A stretch of 64,000 nt of DNA, from positions 50,232,086 to 50,296,085 of the forward strand of contig NC_091135.1 of assembly GCF_041381155.1 (NCBI RefSeq), written 5' to 3'. Source of the stretch: Argopecten irradians (taxonomy: Eukaryota > Mollusca > Bivalvia > Pectinida > Pectinidae). The notes below the pieces were generated by a model. That model saw only the letters and a program-made list of their open reading frames with translations. It did no database searches and was not told the DNA's origin. The translations under genes were made by a program, and so were the position numbers. Positions 24,757 through 37,900 of this stretch are shown piece by piece (position 1 is the stretch's first letter; each line of letters begins with the position of its first letter).

Positions 24757-27700
24757 AGTGAATAGTCGGGCAAAGGAAACCAGTCTAAATGCGTTCTTTG
24801 GCCTTCCAAAAGTCATTGTATACCATAATGATGGTCAAGTTCTGCTTACGGTGTCCAGTTTTGACCATTGAAATTTTGGGGAAGCCCCGTGTAAATTTAG
24901 CACAGTTCTAAATATAAATTCTCCAAACTCTTTGAAAACGAGGCTGCGTGGAAATGTCAACATGGACATGTGTTTCTCAGTCGTGTCGGTTTCGTTTCGT
25001 GTGATAAACCACTAATGCGGTATGCAAATTGTTGTTTTGAGATGATACATTTGATGCAAATGAAGTATTCTTACATTAATGACAATGCTTTGTAATCATT
25101 TTTCGATAAAAGCATCTTGTACATGGAAATCGACACAAATATTCGGCCGATGCAGAGATGGGGCCCCGGCAAGGGGCAATTATTGCAGCATAGCATTCGT
25201 CGTATTTTACATCAACCGAATCATGAAGGTTAAATACAAATAATCGTAACATAATTTCCCATTTAAAACCACACGAAAACGTTCCATAGAACGTCCATGC
25301 ATGTAGCTGTCAAAGATGTGAAAATAAATTAGCTCGTACAATGTATATATGTAAACGTACATTCCATGTAGCTGCTATAGAATTACAACTAGGAAATTCT
25401 CTCAAACATTGATAATATTTAATTCTTCACATTCATGTAGGCCTATGCTGTGAGAATTAACACATCATATATATTTCCAGAAAACATATAGGCCTACATG
25501 TATGTTACTTTCCTTTTCTGTTGTTTCCTGTTCTTTTTTGTGCTCTGGAGAAAAAGATGATTGAGTTGAAGAAAAGTAATTAATTAAGAGAAATGTGTAC
25601 CACAGTACTTTGTCTGTAGCCGAGGGGTTCTATACTGTTTTAATAGTCCAGTAATTAATAATTAAATTGAAAATTTCAAAATTAAGATGAAATTGTAAAT
25701 TCCATTTTTGAATGAAGTGGTTCCCCTCCTTTGAGAGTACACAGTGTGTATACCCTTTTTGGTTTTTAGGAATAATACCTGAATAGGAACCTGAAATAAC
25801 ATGACAATCAATCAGGTATGTGTGTGTTGGGGGGTGGGGGTGGGGGGGCTAAAAGACAGAAGAATCATGAGGTTGGGAAGTTGTAACTTGAGTGGGGGGT
25901 TGAAATATAGAAGAAATAGCTACAGATAACTGGAAGTGGAAGGGTGCTTTATCATTGATCTGGTCATTGCATATTTGGGGTTTACATGGCTTTTTTTTTG
26001 GTTATTTAGTCTCATTGATTTTGGAGCAACTTTGAATCCATATGGTACTGTATATCTTTCTTTTTTCCATGTGTAGCTATTTCTTCTGTATTTCACCCTC
26101 CGCCCAAGTCACAACTTCCCAATAGGTACCACTTTTTTGTTTAGAACTCAAATCAAAGACAGATGTACATAGTACTACATACTACATTTCAGTCTATGTG
26201 TTTGTAATCACTGTTACTACAGTATTAATACATAAATGGTCTATGTACAAGTTACACATAGACAATAAATGTGAAATTTGGTTCAGACAAAAAGATTTTT
26301 AACATTTCAGATAACTTGCTAGTTTTATGGTTTTATTTATATGTTGAGTCTACTCTCTTGTAAAGTAGAATTTAGAAATCCTAAGACAATGTTATCTATA
26401 TTGCTATATGTAAAAAAAAAATCCTTATATTTTAAAAGTAATTGAAAAGCTATCTCACAAGCCCTGACAAACAAATGGGCAGGCATATGGATGCAAGAAT
26501 TATAATCACTGGATCTAGAGGACTAATATAAACAGATATTTCTACAAAGTTAAACAATGAAAAAGTATTGCATCATAATTTTATTTAATGATTACAGTTG
26601 AAAGGAACATTTAATAAATTAATACTGTTTAAATGTTCTGTTCATGATCTTCTAGGTCCATATTGGAAAAGTTTACTTTCAAGAGCACTCAAATCAACAT
26701 TCTTCAGTCTTCATATGATGCTAATTGTATGTATATGTATACATACACTTGTATACAGGTCCAAGGGATGAACTTTCTGTATTCATGTCACTATGCATGC
26801 ATGGTGCCTGAAAAAAAGAACCAGCAATTTTTTTATACTGTTGAATATGACAAAAATTGAAATGATCAATTTCAAATATATATAAGTGAATAAATGTAGG
26901 TTCATTCTACAGGTTTTTTTTTTATTTTAGAGAAAACATTTTATAAGTTGTAAATGTGTCACTGATGCATTTGATAGAATCAAATATTGTTTCAAAAAAG
27001 ATACAAAATTCATTATCTATAGTTCCAACAAAAATTCAGAATAATTATTAATGATACATGTACATGGCTGCAGTACATTTCAACTCTGTAAAGTTTGTCA
27101 TATACACATGAACCAGGTACAGTTGTAATAAATATACAAACACTATTTATTATTATGACCAGAAATAATACTGTATGTGTCCTCCAAATATATCTAAAGA
27201 ACAAGCTAAAACCTACATGTACATATGTATATGTGTATATCAGAACATATACAATACAATTTTACCAATTAACCTACAATGTAAATCCTATATACAATGT
27301 ATGTGTATAACACTACCAGAACATGTACAGAACAAAAATTTACAAATTAAAAATCTATAAATATATACATCAGAACTGTATGAATTGACCGGTAGCATAC
27401 AGGGCATTCATTACCCCTAAAGAGGCCCCACTAAAGAACCGCTATTTACCCCAGGGTTACGTTTTACGCGATTGGGGAACAGGTATGAAACATGTGACCA
27501 TATGTGACCACTCATTTATGAAAAAATACTGCTAGGGACTATTTACATAATGATCAAAATACGAAGACTCACTCACAATCAGCTGAGCAGGGAGTACCGG
27601 GTACGTAGTAGGCCTAGGTACGTACAGTAGCGGTCCGGAGCCGCGTGCTCGTTTGAACTGTTCTCTTCACTATAACAAGTTGTATTAACACTCTCCATGC

Positions 27701-28048
27701 GTCGTAATGTTTACCGAGTCAGTTGTTGGGATTGTCGCTGCTCCATTGCCTTTCCTTTCGCATTTTAGGTGTGTCAGTTGGTTGTTTTGGCGGAAACATT
27801 TTGGTTCAAAACTACGGTAGCCATGTTTTGTTTACTACGGAGAGTGGTGGGTGTTGCGCATGCGTTAAGATTGAACTGCACTCTTAGCCGTCCGGGAGGA
27901 CTTTTAGGATTCCCATAGATATCATTATTTTCTTCGCATGTACAGCGATTTTGACGGAAAGTTTTATTTTTCTAATTCATAAGAAATTATACCGGATATA
28001 TTAATACCATTTTTACCGATTTTACAGTCACTTGCCCGACTATTCGCT
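24757..28048. mobile_element. 3.3-kb TTAA-flanked transposon-like element, non-autonomous
   Basis: The ends are 17-bp inverted repeats: AGTGAATAGTCGGGCAA at the left and AGCGAATAGTCGGGCAA (reverse complement) at the right, one mismatch. Each is bordered by TTAA (24,753-24,756 and 28,049-28,052). The target site suggests the piggyBac or Kolobok superfamilies. The interior is AT-rich, with a CpG-rich block at about 27,570-27,960 near the right end, a small inverted repeat at 25,875-26,120 and G-rich runs near 25,830. The longest interior frames are about 60-70 codons, so there is no transposase. It lies immediately upstream of the first coding exon of sulfotransferase A and may carry or separate its promoter. 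Confidence 0.6.
25875..26120. repeat. Inverted repeat inside the TTAA element
   Basis: Arms at 25,875-25,924 and 26,072-26,120 are reverse complements with few mismatches; shared words are GGGAAGTTGT and AGAAGAAATAGCTACA. The loop is about 150 bp. It may be a nested foldback insertion. Confidence 0.6.
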
Positions 28049-28052
28049 TTAA

Positions 28053-28860
28053 CGTATACCATTAATACACTCTCTTTGTTTAGTTACTACGACTTAGTAA
28101 ACATATCATCCTTGTGGAAATGTATAGTACTAAGTTATATCTGTACATCGCACTACCTTGACAAGAATGAGGAGTTCTAAGTAGGTGCGCAAGTTACTAG
28201 GATTAAAAAATTAAGCTTTCAACAGCTACCGAATATTAGTGACCTTGTCGACGTGTATGCTGACAGACATCTTGTCACCGATAACTTGACCACAGTACAC
28301 CTTTAATCTATACAATTGCTAACTCTAATAAAAACAGAATAGCGCTGAACATCCATGCATCTGAGACTGTTACTCATTTTATGTTATCATGTTCTAAATG
28401 TTGAACTGTTTGCCGTGGTGATATTTTAAGTCTGTGTACACACGCACGATGCCCTTAAAATGTGATCGCTTTACACCAACACAATGAAAGTGTCTACCAT
28501 CATTAACATCACTAGTCTTAGCTTTAATATCATAAGTTATAGCTATAAAAGTATCAAACAAATAGTCATTTTCTCAATAAATAACAGAAACCAATAATAA
28601 TATAAAATGTATGTGCTATTGTTACCGCTGCCTGGCTGGATTCTTTGTCAATGTCACTTTGAAGTACTCATTTAAAAAATGTTGACACACAAGCACTAAA
28701 AGTCTGTTTACCTTTCTTTCCCCGCTAGGTACATGTAGTGTGTAGCTTTTTCACGCTGATCTCCGTGTACACGTGGCAAAACTGATATCAATATATTTCA
28801 TGTGAGCAGATGATAACACAATGTAGAACAAAGGCTTGACGCTTACAAGACTCTATAGGT
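28053..28860. other. Intergenic, nothing recognised
   Basis: AT-rich, no exon or element recognised. Confidence 0.35.
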
Positions 28861-29042
28861 TTGTGTGTGAGAGAGAGTGTGAGGAAGTATGTGTGTGTTA
28901 GGGTGTATGTGAGAGAGAGAGAGAGTGAGGGAGTGTATGGGTGTGAGAGAGAGAGAGTGAGGGAGTATGTGTGTGAATGAGAGGGAGTATGTGTGTGGGT
29001 GTGTGTGTGAGAGAGAGAGAGTGAGGGAGTATGTGTGTGTAA
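28861..29042. repeat. GT/GA microsatellite
   Basis: Interspersed runs of GTGTGT and GAGAGA with a loose 40-60 bp higher-order pattern (GAGGGAGTATGTGTGTG words). The Leu/Ser/His/Thr-rich open frames on the minus strand are translations of this low-complexity DNA. Confidence 0.9.
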
Positions 29043-29279
29043 AAGCATCCAAACGTGTGTGGAAACTACAAAGATGATAAAGCTGTTTTTAGGTCACCTG
29101 AGTAGAAGTCTCAAGTGACTGTGATTTCTTACCTAGAGATAATCTGTACTTTCGCGCCAAAAGCAATGATCAAAATATCGAGTCTCCAGGTACCTCCAAT
29201 ACTATTGTTTTGTAATAGAAACTCATTTTACCGAAATGGTAGATGCCATGGATTGAAAACTGTAGTTGCAAATTAACTG

Positions 29280-29480
29280 TAATTGTATGACACACCTAGA
29301 TTTTATTTCTTGTTTTCTGATGGCAAACTTATTAATATTAACACATACTTTTTGTATTTTGTGTTGTATAACATTGGCTCTGCTCTCCGTCATCTTGCAC
29401 ATATTTAATATGTTGTCATATGTATGTTTATTGTAATCCTATGTGCTGTTTGCATTCGGAATAAAATGAATTGAATTGAA
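29280..29480 (+). repeat. Probable LINE 3' end fragment
   Basis: The sequence runs into AATAAAATGAATTGAATTGAA, a polyadenylation signal followed by short TTGAA repeats, a common ending of invertebrate non-LTR retrotransposons. No reverse transcriptase sequence is attached. A separate short repeat with the word AGGTCACCTGAG lies at about 29,090-29,130. Confidence 0.35.
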
Positions 29481-29749
29481 ATATTTTCGTATCAGGTGTA
29501 CGACAATGGAACATAAGTAGCGACGTGTTATCTTTAATCTTATAATCTTGTTTTAATGATATTAGATGAGTCATTTGAAAACATACTGTAAATTAATCTA
29601 TTGGAAATGTTATAAATAGAAATTAAATATAAGTACCGTATGGTGCAATGAATAACTCATATACAATATATGTTAATATACCTCTCCTTTATTTACACTC
29701 TATAAAAGTGACTTGGTTAAAATGGCAAGCTCCCTACTTTTCCCCCAAA

Positions 29750-30010
29750 ATCTCGCTCAGTCCGTGTGTTAGTCTTTCGAACTAACACACCACTGGAAGC
29801 TAGCACACACCCGGACTCGGATATTTCCGTCGAACCAATCAGATTCGAGGTGGGCGGGACTTATTTCCGATCACACAATCAGTTGCCAGGCGACGTAAAA
29901 ATTGGGCGGAGCTAGTTGCCGATCACACCATCTCCGTCGACGTAATGAAGCGACGTTAGTAAATGTATCCGTCGGACACTGTTACCGAAGACGTCGTCAT
30001 GTTTATCAGG
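29750..30010 (+). promoter_or_regulatory. CpG-rich promoter-like island ending in ATG and splice donor
   Basis: About 25 CG dinucleotides in 250 bp, far above the flanks. It contains CCAATCAG, GGGCGGGAC and ATTGGGCGGAGC words (CCAAT and GC boxes). It ends with an ATG at 29,999 followed by ATCAG|GTAAGT, a near-perfect donor at 30,009/30,010. This looks like a promoter and first exon of a + strand transcript. No following + strand coding exon is visible within the window; it could feed a long intron, a non-coding RNA, or be a captured promoter. Confidence 0.35.
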
Positions 30011-30589
30011 TAAGTGTCAATGGAAAATACCTTACATGTACGTACAGTTGTAATGTAGGCTACAAGTACCTGTAAGTGGTACATGTACATGTAAGTTTTA
30101 GGAATTTCAACAATACATGTATATAATTTCAGTATTATGCCTTGTGGTAGAAAATATCGAAATATTGAGAAATCATAGCGGAATCAACATTTTAAGCCGA
30201 TAGTTGAATAGAAGTATAAAAAGGGACTTGTAATCACAATTGTCATCTCGGAATAATTTGAAATGTTTGAAGCCAAGATTATGTCAGCAAAGAATTATCT
30301 GTAATCTTTTAAAAACAAATTTGAAACGTAAAATCGACTGAAACATAACCGACATCAAACCAATCTGTAGATTCATAGCGTTGCGTAAGATCAGTAACAA
30401 GAATGGGGTACAATGTACTTTTAAAGAACATAAGTAATATTTTGGCAAGTTCGTTAATAATAAAAACAAATTATCTTAATTTGTTGTGAGCAGCTCAATC
30501 AAAATTTGAACAACTGCTTCTAAAAACCAATAACTCGATTGAACATTATTTATAAAACAACATTTGTGGTTATGGCTAATAGATTAAAG

Positions 30590-31068
30590 ACAATTTTCGA
30601 CAGAGGAATCAATGCAGATCAGACTGGCTATTTATTAGGTATATAGAACATATTTGCCATGTTTTCGCGTCTATGTATTTTCTGAGAAATAACGATAACA
30701 AACTTTAACTATCAAATTCCTTGTTATCGATCGATCGGTCCCAAATCGCAATATGCACAACTAGGCCACTAGGGAAACCTACATATGAAATTTGAGACAG
30801 ATCCCTTCAGTACTTTGTGAGAAATAGCGATAACAAATTTTAATTATCAAAATCCAAGATGGTTGCCTGGCGGCCATCTTGTTGACCGATTGGTCCCAAA
30901 CTGCAAAATGCACAACTAGGGCCCTAGATGAAATGACAGATCCCTTTAGTACTTTCTGAGAAATAGCGATAACAAGAATTGTTAACGGACGGACGGACGA
31001 ACGGAAGTACGGACAACGGAAGAAAAGCGATTTGAATAGCCCACAATCTGATGATGGTGGGCTAATAA
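30590..31068. repeat. Dispersed repeat with internal duplication and GGAC run
   Basis: Two related blocks share GAGAAATAGCGATAACAA, TCGGTCCCAAA or TTGGTCCCAAAC and GCACAACTAGG. They are followed by a GGACGGACGGAC run and a small hairpin (AGCCCACAATCTGATGATGG and TGGGCTAA). This resembles a common non-autonomous element of marine invertebrates; the class is not certain. Confidence 0.55.
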
Positions 31069-31845
31069 ATACAATTTTAAAGTGTCAATTTCGTATAAGT
31101 ATGAAATAAAAATGGTGTCATGACAACAGTGAGTAAGTTAACTATGACGATAGCGGGTGAAGAACGGAAACCAATATCGTAATGGCACTGTATATACCGT
31201 TACGGGTTTTCTTTACACTATGATGATACGTACATGTGTGGTAATGAACAGGCTTTTACACATAGTCTGGTAATAGGTAGAGTCATGTAGGCGATGAAAC
31301 AGTAACTAATGCAAATGCTTCTGTACACATTTCTAGTCAATGCAAATTACATAAGAATAAAACGTAGACGTAATTTGTCATTTTGATGTTTGTCTTCTCA
31401 TTTTTTCACCACGATATGTAAGTTATATCAATCCATTTCAATTGGATTAAAATGTTTTCTCAGTTTCTATAACGTACGTTGACTAAGCGTATAAGAAATA
31501 ATTAATAATTTTTGCTTAAGTGGTTTCTGATGTGATTTTATTTAAAGAAAAATACTAATAATATGTTTCAGATATATTATATAAACTATACTGTAAACTA
31601 AGTATATGTACTGAAATGAAGAAGGCAATGGAAATGAATGTGGAAAAGACACTGTGAACAAGCCTTCTGTGTAATTACGAATATGAACGTAACGTACAAC
31701 TCAATGTGAACGTCAGCCAGTGATTGAATAGGATATATAAAGGCATGTTAAATCTATGAGCACGAAACATATAGATAAGCTATTACACTCGTTTAAACAT
31801 TAATCTTTGTAGTTCCGCCTTTCTGAATACATATTTAAAGGTACA
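31069..31845. other. Intergenic downstream of sulfotransferase B
   Basis: AT-rich, no exon recognised. Confidence 0.35.
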
Positions 31846-31851
31846 TTTATT
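31846..31851 (-). terminator. Candidate poly(A) signal of sulfotransferase B
   Basis: AATAAA on the minus strand, 147 nt past the stop at 31,998. Confidence 0.5.
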
Positions 31852-31997
31852 TCCTTGATCACATCGATACAATAGATAAGTATATAATGAACGGTATTAA
31901 CGTTTGCTGTCGCAATCTTGAATGCACAATGAGTATTGTTCTGGAGTTCTTGATTCACTTAAAAGATATTGTCGATGATATTTACATCATCAATTAT

Positions 31998-34900
31998 CTA
32001 TTTTGTAAAGTCAAACTTAAAGGAAGAGTCTTTCATCTTTTCGGCGAATAGTTCGTCAAACTGTTTACTTTGTGCCACTGTCATCATGTTCTTCCAGTCC
32101 CCGATCTCACCTTAAAACAAAACACATAACATCAGTAAATCTGTCAATGAAAAAACTAAATTGATTTAAAGAGCAATTGCAGATGGTTTCCGCATATTTG
32201 TCGTTAGATAACAAAAACTAATATGTTTAGATGTAAATTTTCAAAATATGTTCTGTAAAGGCTTAAAAGGAAGTAGTATATCGTTCAAATATCGCATGCA
32301 ATATGTCTACTTATTTCCAAATAGCAAGTGCATATATTTATAACTCTCATAGCCTTTATATATAATAACAAGTAAAATAATTTAATATGTAAACAAAGAT
32401 ATGTTCTCTCTGTGTTACAATGTATCATTATCTTAAGGCCTGGACACACTTTCGTTCTCGCCGTTGTAGACCGTAGTTCAAAAATACCGTAGTGAAGAGT
32501 AATATTTACATTCCCGTTTTCTCTTTCCTGTATAACCTTACTAACTGCGAAATTGTTTACACTTGCGTAAACGCAGTGGTTGCCGCGCAAGAATACAAAC
32601 ACCGGAACACTGACTTCCGCAAGTAGTGTGAATGCGCATCCAACATGTTCAAAATTTTCCTTGGATACAAAAATACACCCAAGTGTAACTAAGGAAGACA
32701 ACGGCTACTATACGGAAATCTACGGACAATCTCAGAATACCACGAATGTAGCTGGATTGAATCCGTAGCTAATTCGGCGAGGTGAACCGTAAATGTGTGA
32801 CCGTGGCTTAGGTATACCCAATGTCTCATGGTCGAAATACCGTAGTCAGATTTTGAGCATGTTCAATATTTCTGACCTTCCCTAAGATTTTCCACGGCCT
32901 ACTAAGGTGTAGCACGGGTTAGTACGGTTCACAACTACGGTCTACTACGGTCCAAGTTCTACGGTTAATTTCCGCAAAACCGCAATTGGTTTATATAATT
33001 ACTTTTTCAAGTTATTTCATTTACGCATATATACTAGAGAATATCGTCGTTTGAGTAATATTCGGATTGTGTTGGTTCTATGATGAGATTATATGCCAAT
33101 ATTATATTACAAAATATATGCACACTTGTGATTTTACAGATCAAATAAGATAACTCTATCAACCTCTCAGACGTGTGTAACATTGATATCATTACCTTTT
33201 CTGTAATGACTCTTCATTAAGTCCTTCTCAAATGTAAATTTGTCAATATCTTTAACTTCGTCATTGGCTTTCTTCATTCCCTGAAAGCTGCACATTTCTG
33301 CTACCTTCGTTATGTATTCGTCGTCACAGTTAGTCCCAAGGAATTCCGAGAGCCTCTTGATAGTTGGTACTGTATTCTGTATAAAAAGAGTTACAACAAA
33401 AAATTTCCTTAATTACAGAATTCTCACAAGAGGTATGTATTATATGCCATCGACCATAATTGTGATCGTAATATGCAGACCACTGCCTGGTGTCAGGAAG
33501 TAATGACAACAAAATTGTTTTAACAACACTATTTAAATCAGAACATGTCTTGTCAATTTAAATGTGTGAAATATATTGGTAATAACATTAGTTATACTAT
33601 AATACCATTTAAATGATAATGTTTGGCTCGATTTGAATGAATCCCGCCAAATATGAAGACAACTTCCTAATATAAGTCTCGTAAGTCAGGTTTTTTTGAT
33701 TGATGTCGATTAAGACATTTAATGCGGCGACCATGGGAAACGAATGGTAGGTATTATGAACTCTCTAAGTCTTTATAATTTTTAATTGATTACTTTCAAT
33801 ACCTTTTTGAGTTCCTCGTAGTTGATCACATGCATATCTAATTCCTTCTCATTTACGGCTTTTTCCGACTCAAGGGTATAATCAAACCAGGATTGTCTTA
33901 AACCTGTAAAAATGAAGAGGAATTCTCACTCATGCATGAAAATATAAAGCAAATGCTATACAGATGAACTTGGATGTATCAATTCCGTATACTATTTACA
34001 ATTGTAGAATCATGATTTAACAATTGGACAAAATAAACATTTATAGCTTTTTGCGATGAGTGAACATTTTTTTAAATACAATTTTAATGAATATTGCATT
34101 GTTGTAAATATAAAGGTCTATTAAAAGGGGTTGTTGGCATGCGTCATTAGTCACATCCCGGAATAACAAACATCCACTACGTGTACCAACAGTTGGATAT
34201 TTCGCAGTAATCCCATATTAATTTCGTCAATCAAAGTCCAAACATTCCGCCATTCATAATGATTAAAATGATAATGATACCTCCTTTCATGAACATCTTG
34301 AAAAATTCATCAAAAGTTCCCTCGAATGGCATTAATTTCGCTTTTTGCAAGAAATGAAACGCTGACACCAAGACATCCTTAGGGTTACGTTGTACAAGAA
34401 TTACTTTAAGGTTTTTCTCTTTGACATCTGTAGGCAATAATCTCACAGGAAGGTGTGTATTTAGTATCCGCCTTGACGGAATATTGTCAAATTCTTCAGG
34501 ATAATGGAACTCCATCATAGCGGATTCCTTCGGTTGACTTAGGTATTCCAGTTTTCCTGTTGTGAGCATGTTAATGATTTCCCATGTCCAATGAGTACCT
34601 TACGAAACAAACGAAAAAGGAGATAGAGATCGCAAACTGTGATGGAGACAATGTCAAGAACAAAAAATATTATTGACTTAAAACAAAAGCTTGTAATGGA
34701 TTAATTGGTAGGATCTAAACAAAATGATTATGTATCACAATAATTGCATGTATTAAACTTTGGCCCTGTATGTAGGGCGTTAGATTGTACCTAATGCCCC
34801 TATTGCATGTACTAAATTGTCTTATTGCAAAGAGACACAAAATGATGTATGGAATGGAGGCCGTCGTGAAATGACTCTGGCTGTTAATATGACGTAATTA

Positions 34901-37900
34901 TAACCAATAAACCAAACCCTCCGACACTACCATGTGCGCGTGGATAATCTCCTGTAAGGCTATCGTAGTCTTGAAAACCAATTCCCAGTGAAACCTTTTG
35001 TTACTAGGTAAGTAGTCTATATGATTGATATCACGTTCAATTCAATAATACGTCAAACCGCTCTCCGTCGGTTATAGATGCATTTATTTTGTATTTGACA
35101 AGAGCGCGATGATTATCATTTATTGTTGTTTTTTTACTTTTGAAATATTCATTTTCACATGTACGTAAACCTTACGGGAACATGTGGTTTAAAGTTAGCA
35201 TGTTTCGTTACATTGTGCATCTTTTGTTGTGTATCCAAAACGGTATATATTATACATATGTTCAAACGGATATAAAAACACACAAACCTGATCTTGGGAA
35301 AGCACACAGAAAAATGTCGTCCTCCCGACACGTCATTTTCCTAATCTTTGGCAGGTTAAGCCTTATATCTGGGATATGTCCACTTCGGATAACTTCACAG
35401 GGGATCGTTATTCCCTCCACTTTGATGATTTCCTTTATTTTTCCGTTCTGGTCTGGAATCCTAATGATATCCTCGTCCTTCAGTTCACCTATTATAAAAC
35501 ATGGCGGGTTATAAAGTCGAACAATCCTGAGAAACGCCGAGAATAACTATAGGACAGTATTTAGTTGATTACCCGATCATATGTCGGTCTCTTTTACCCG
35601 CAACAACTATTGCTTTAGGACAATGGGTATACACCATACCAACTAGTATATATATATATGTGTGTGTGGTAAAAAAACTTTAAATAACTGTTAAAAAGCT
35701 GTTAAAAATCACTGTAAATTAAATGTCAGGAAATTCTCATTCTTGCAAAGAACGGTAAACATATGGAACAACTTATCTGAAGAAGTAGTGCCATCTCCTA
35801 CCTTGAACCAGTTCAAATCATCTGTAAATGAACTATGGAAGAAACAAAAAATCAGGTTCTGTCCAGATTGCTATAGGAGATTTCAGAAAAGATGGCGATG
35901 ACGTCACACAAAGGTACATCCGGGCGCTCAAAGGTACAACTCCGTATATCTGTACACATTAACATGGTGGGAACACAGCCGCTTGCGATGTTTGTTTACA
36001 TTTTATTGTAATAAATAGTACGGCAAACCGAGAACTATTGCGTTATTTTAATTTCAAAAAGTGTAAATAAAAATATTTTACAATAATATACAAATTTAAA
36101 CATATGGTATTCATATATTTTACTCTGTTTATACTCCATTTTCGACCGCTACGAGAAAACACGGTCGCCATTACGTATAACATTGACAGACATATTGCAA
36201 ATATCAACTTGAAATTACAAATTAAATTCAAAGTCCCCCAAAATATTATTATAAGTTATTTCTGTTTTCGAAGTGTTACTTGATAAAACACCTTACAATG
36301 TATGATTAGTGCAAAATTAAACATTTGCTTTCGTAGATTACCCCAAGCCCACGGCAGCCATTACAGTACAGCCGAGAACCCGAATTTCGTCCATTTTCAG
36401 TGTCAAAAAATACGTATTCTGGTTATTTTTTTTTGTCATCAGTTTTGGGAATTAGTTTATAACATACAAATGAGTCAGTTTGTAGGTTCATTTTATCACA
36501 TTTTCAAACAAAACTAGAGTATTTATGATTCTCGAAGCCGTACGCAATGTATCCTGGTCGGCATTTACAGTACTACGATCATTAATTTATATCAATTTAA
36601 ATGAAGTCTAACTAATATGTATTCAAATTTTCTAAAAGTAATACCACTTCAATTTGAGACTTAACATAGCAGTCTATGGGATAAAAGCGGCTGAAAATGA
36701 AATATAAAAAATGAAATCTGCAGCATTAAAACTGAACGATTTCACCATTTTATTTTTCGAGATCGGCAGCCATACGTGTACGTGTAACACAGTAGTTTAA
36801 TTACTATTCGTCATTTTGTTACGATACAAGAGCATTCCATTAAAACAACATGTACATATTAAATAACAAAATATATATCTTAAACAAGTCCTTATTGAGA
36901 TAAAAGTGTTGGTAATTATTAATGTGATTTATTTTCCAAACAATGCTGTGGCCTGCGGTGATCTACCAGCGACGAAGCCATGCACGAGCGGCCGTGGTCT
37001 GGCCAGATATGGTCCACCTTTCGTTATGTTATATAGTGTTGTGAGCAGCTTTTTCATGTACAACAGAAACATGACACAATAAAATCAATTATCTATTCAT
37101 AACTTTTTCACAACATGGATTTCTACGTGTGAACAAAAAACGGGTACGTGTGATGTGACGACCCGGCACCGCTTCGCAAGCTGGCTTCAACACTAAATCT
37201 ACAGAAATATATTTAGCAATAAACAATTGTAAATATCAAAATATAAATGTCTGTAGCCTCTTAAACAATAAGAAACCATTTTAAAATCAGAATTTGCAAG
37301 TATGAAAGTGTATACTTTTGCCACAGTATCGATTGTGTAGCAGGGCTGTACGTATCTGTTATTGTTTTCATTAGTCGACATACAGTGTTTGTACCTTTGA
37401 GGACCCGGATGTAAATTTTCTGTGACGTCACGCCATCTTTTCTGAAATCTCCTATTCAGACCAACCGGAACCGGAAGTAAGAAACACTGTGATGGGTCAG
37501 AGAGGCGACGACCGCCTATGATAATAGACCTCGACGACAGGTAACAGGTAATAACTTGAAAAATAATTCCGAAGTAATGCTACTACATCGCAAAACATCT
37601 ATAAGCAAAGGTATTACAGAGTTATCGCCGATATATTCTCTATCCAACTTAGACAACAACACGCAATATCATCACCAAAAGGTGCTTCGTCATTTCACCC
37701 GCGTTTGATCATTTACACTGATACTTTGGAGTTGCTTATGTACATTAGTTTGGTTTCAAATTAAACGCATAAGAGTTTGATAAATACTAAACTATTTTCA
37801 TAGTTTATACAAAACAAGATCCCCATTCTCTTTTGACCAAACTACTAGTATGTTACTCATTCCATGGAGGATTGTGACCAAACTACTAGTATGTTACTCA

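Noticed and set aside
28788-29052. Ser/Leu/His/Thr-rich minus-strand ORFs
   Set aside because: Translation of a GT/GA microsatellite.
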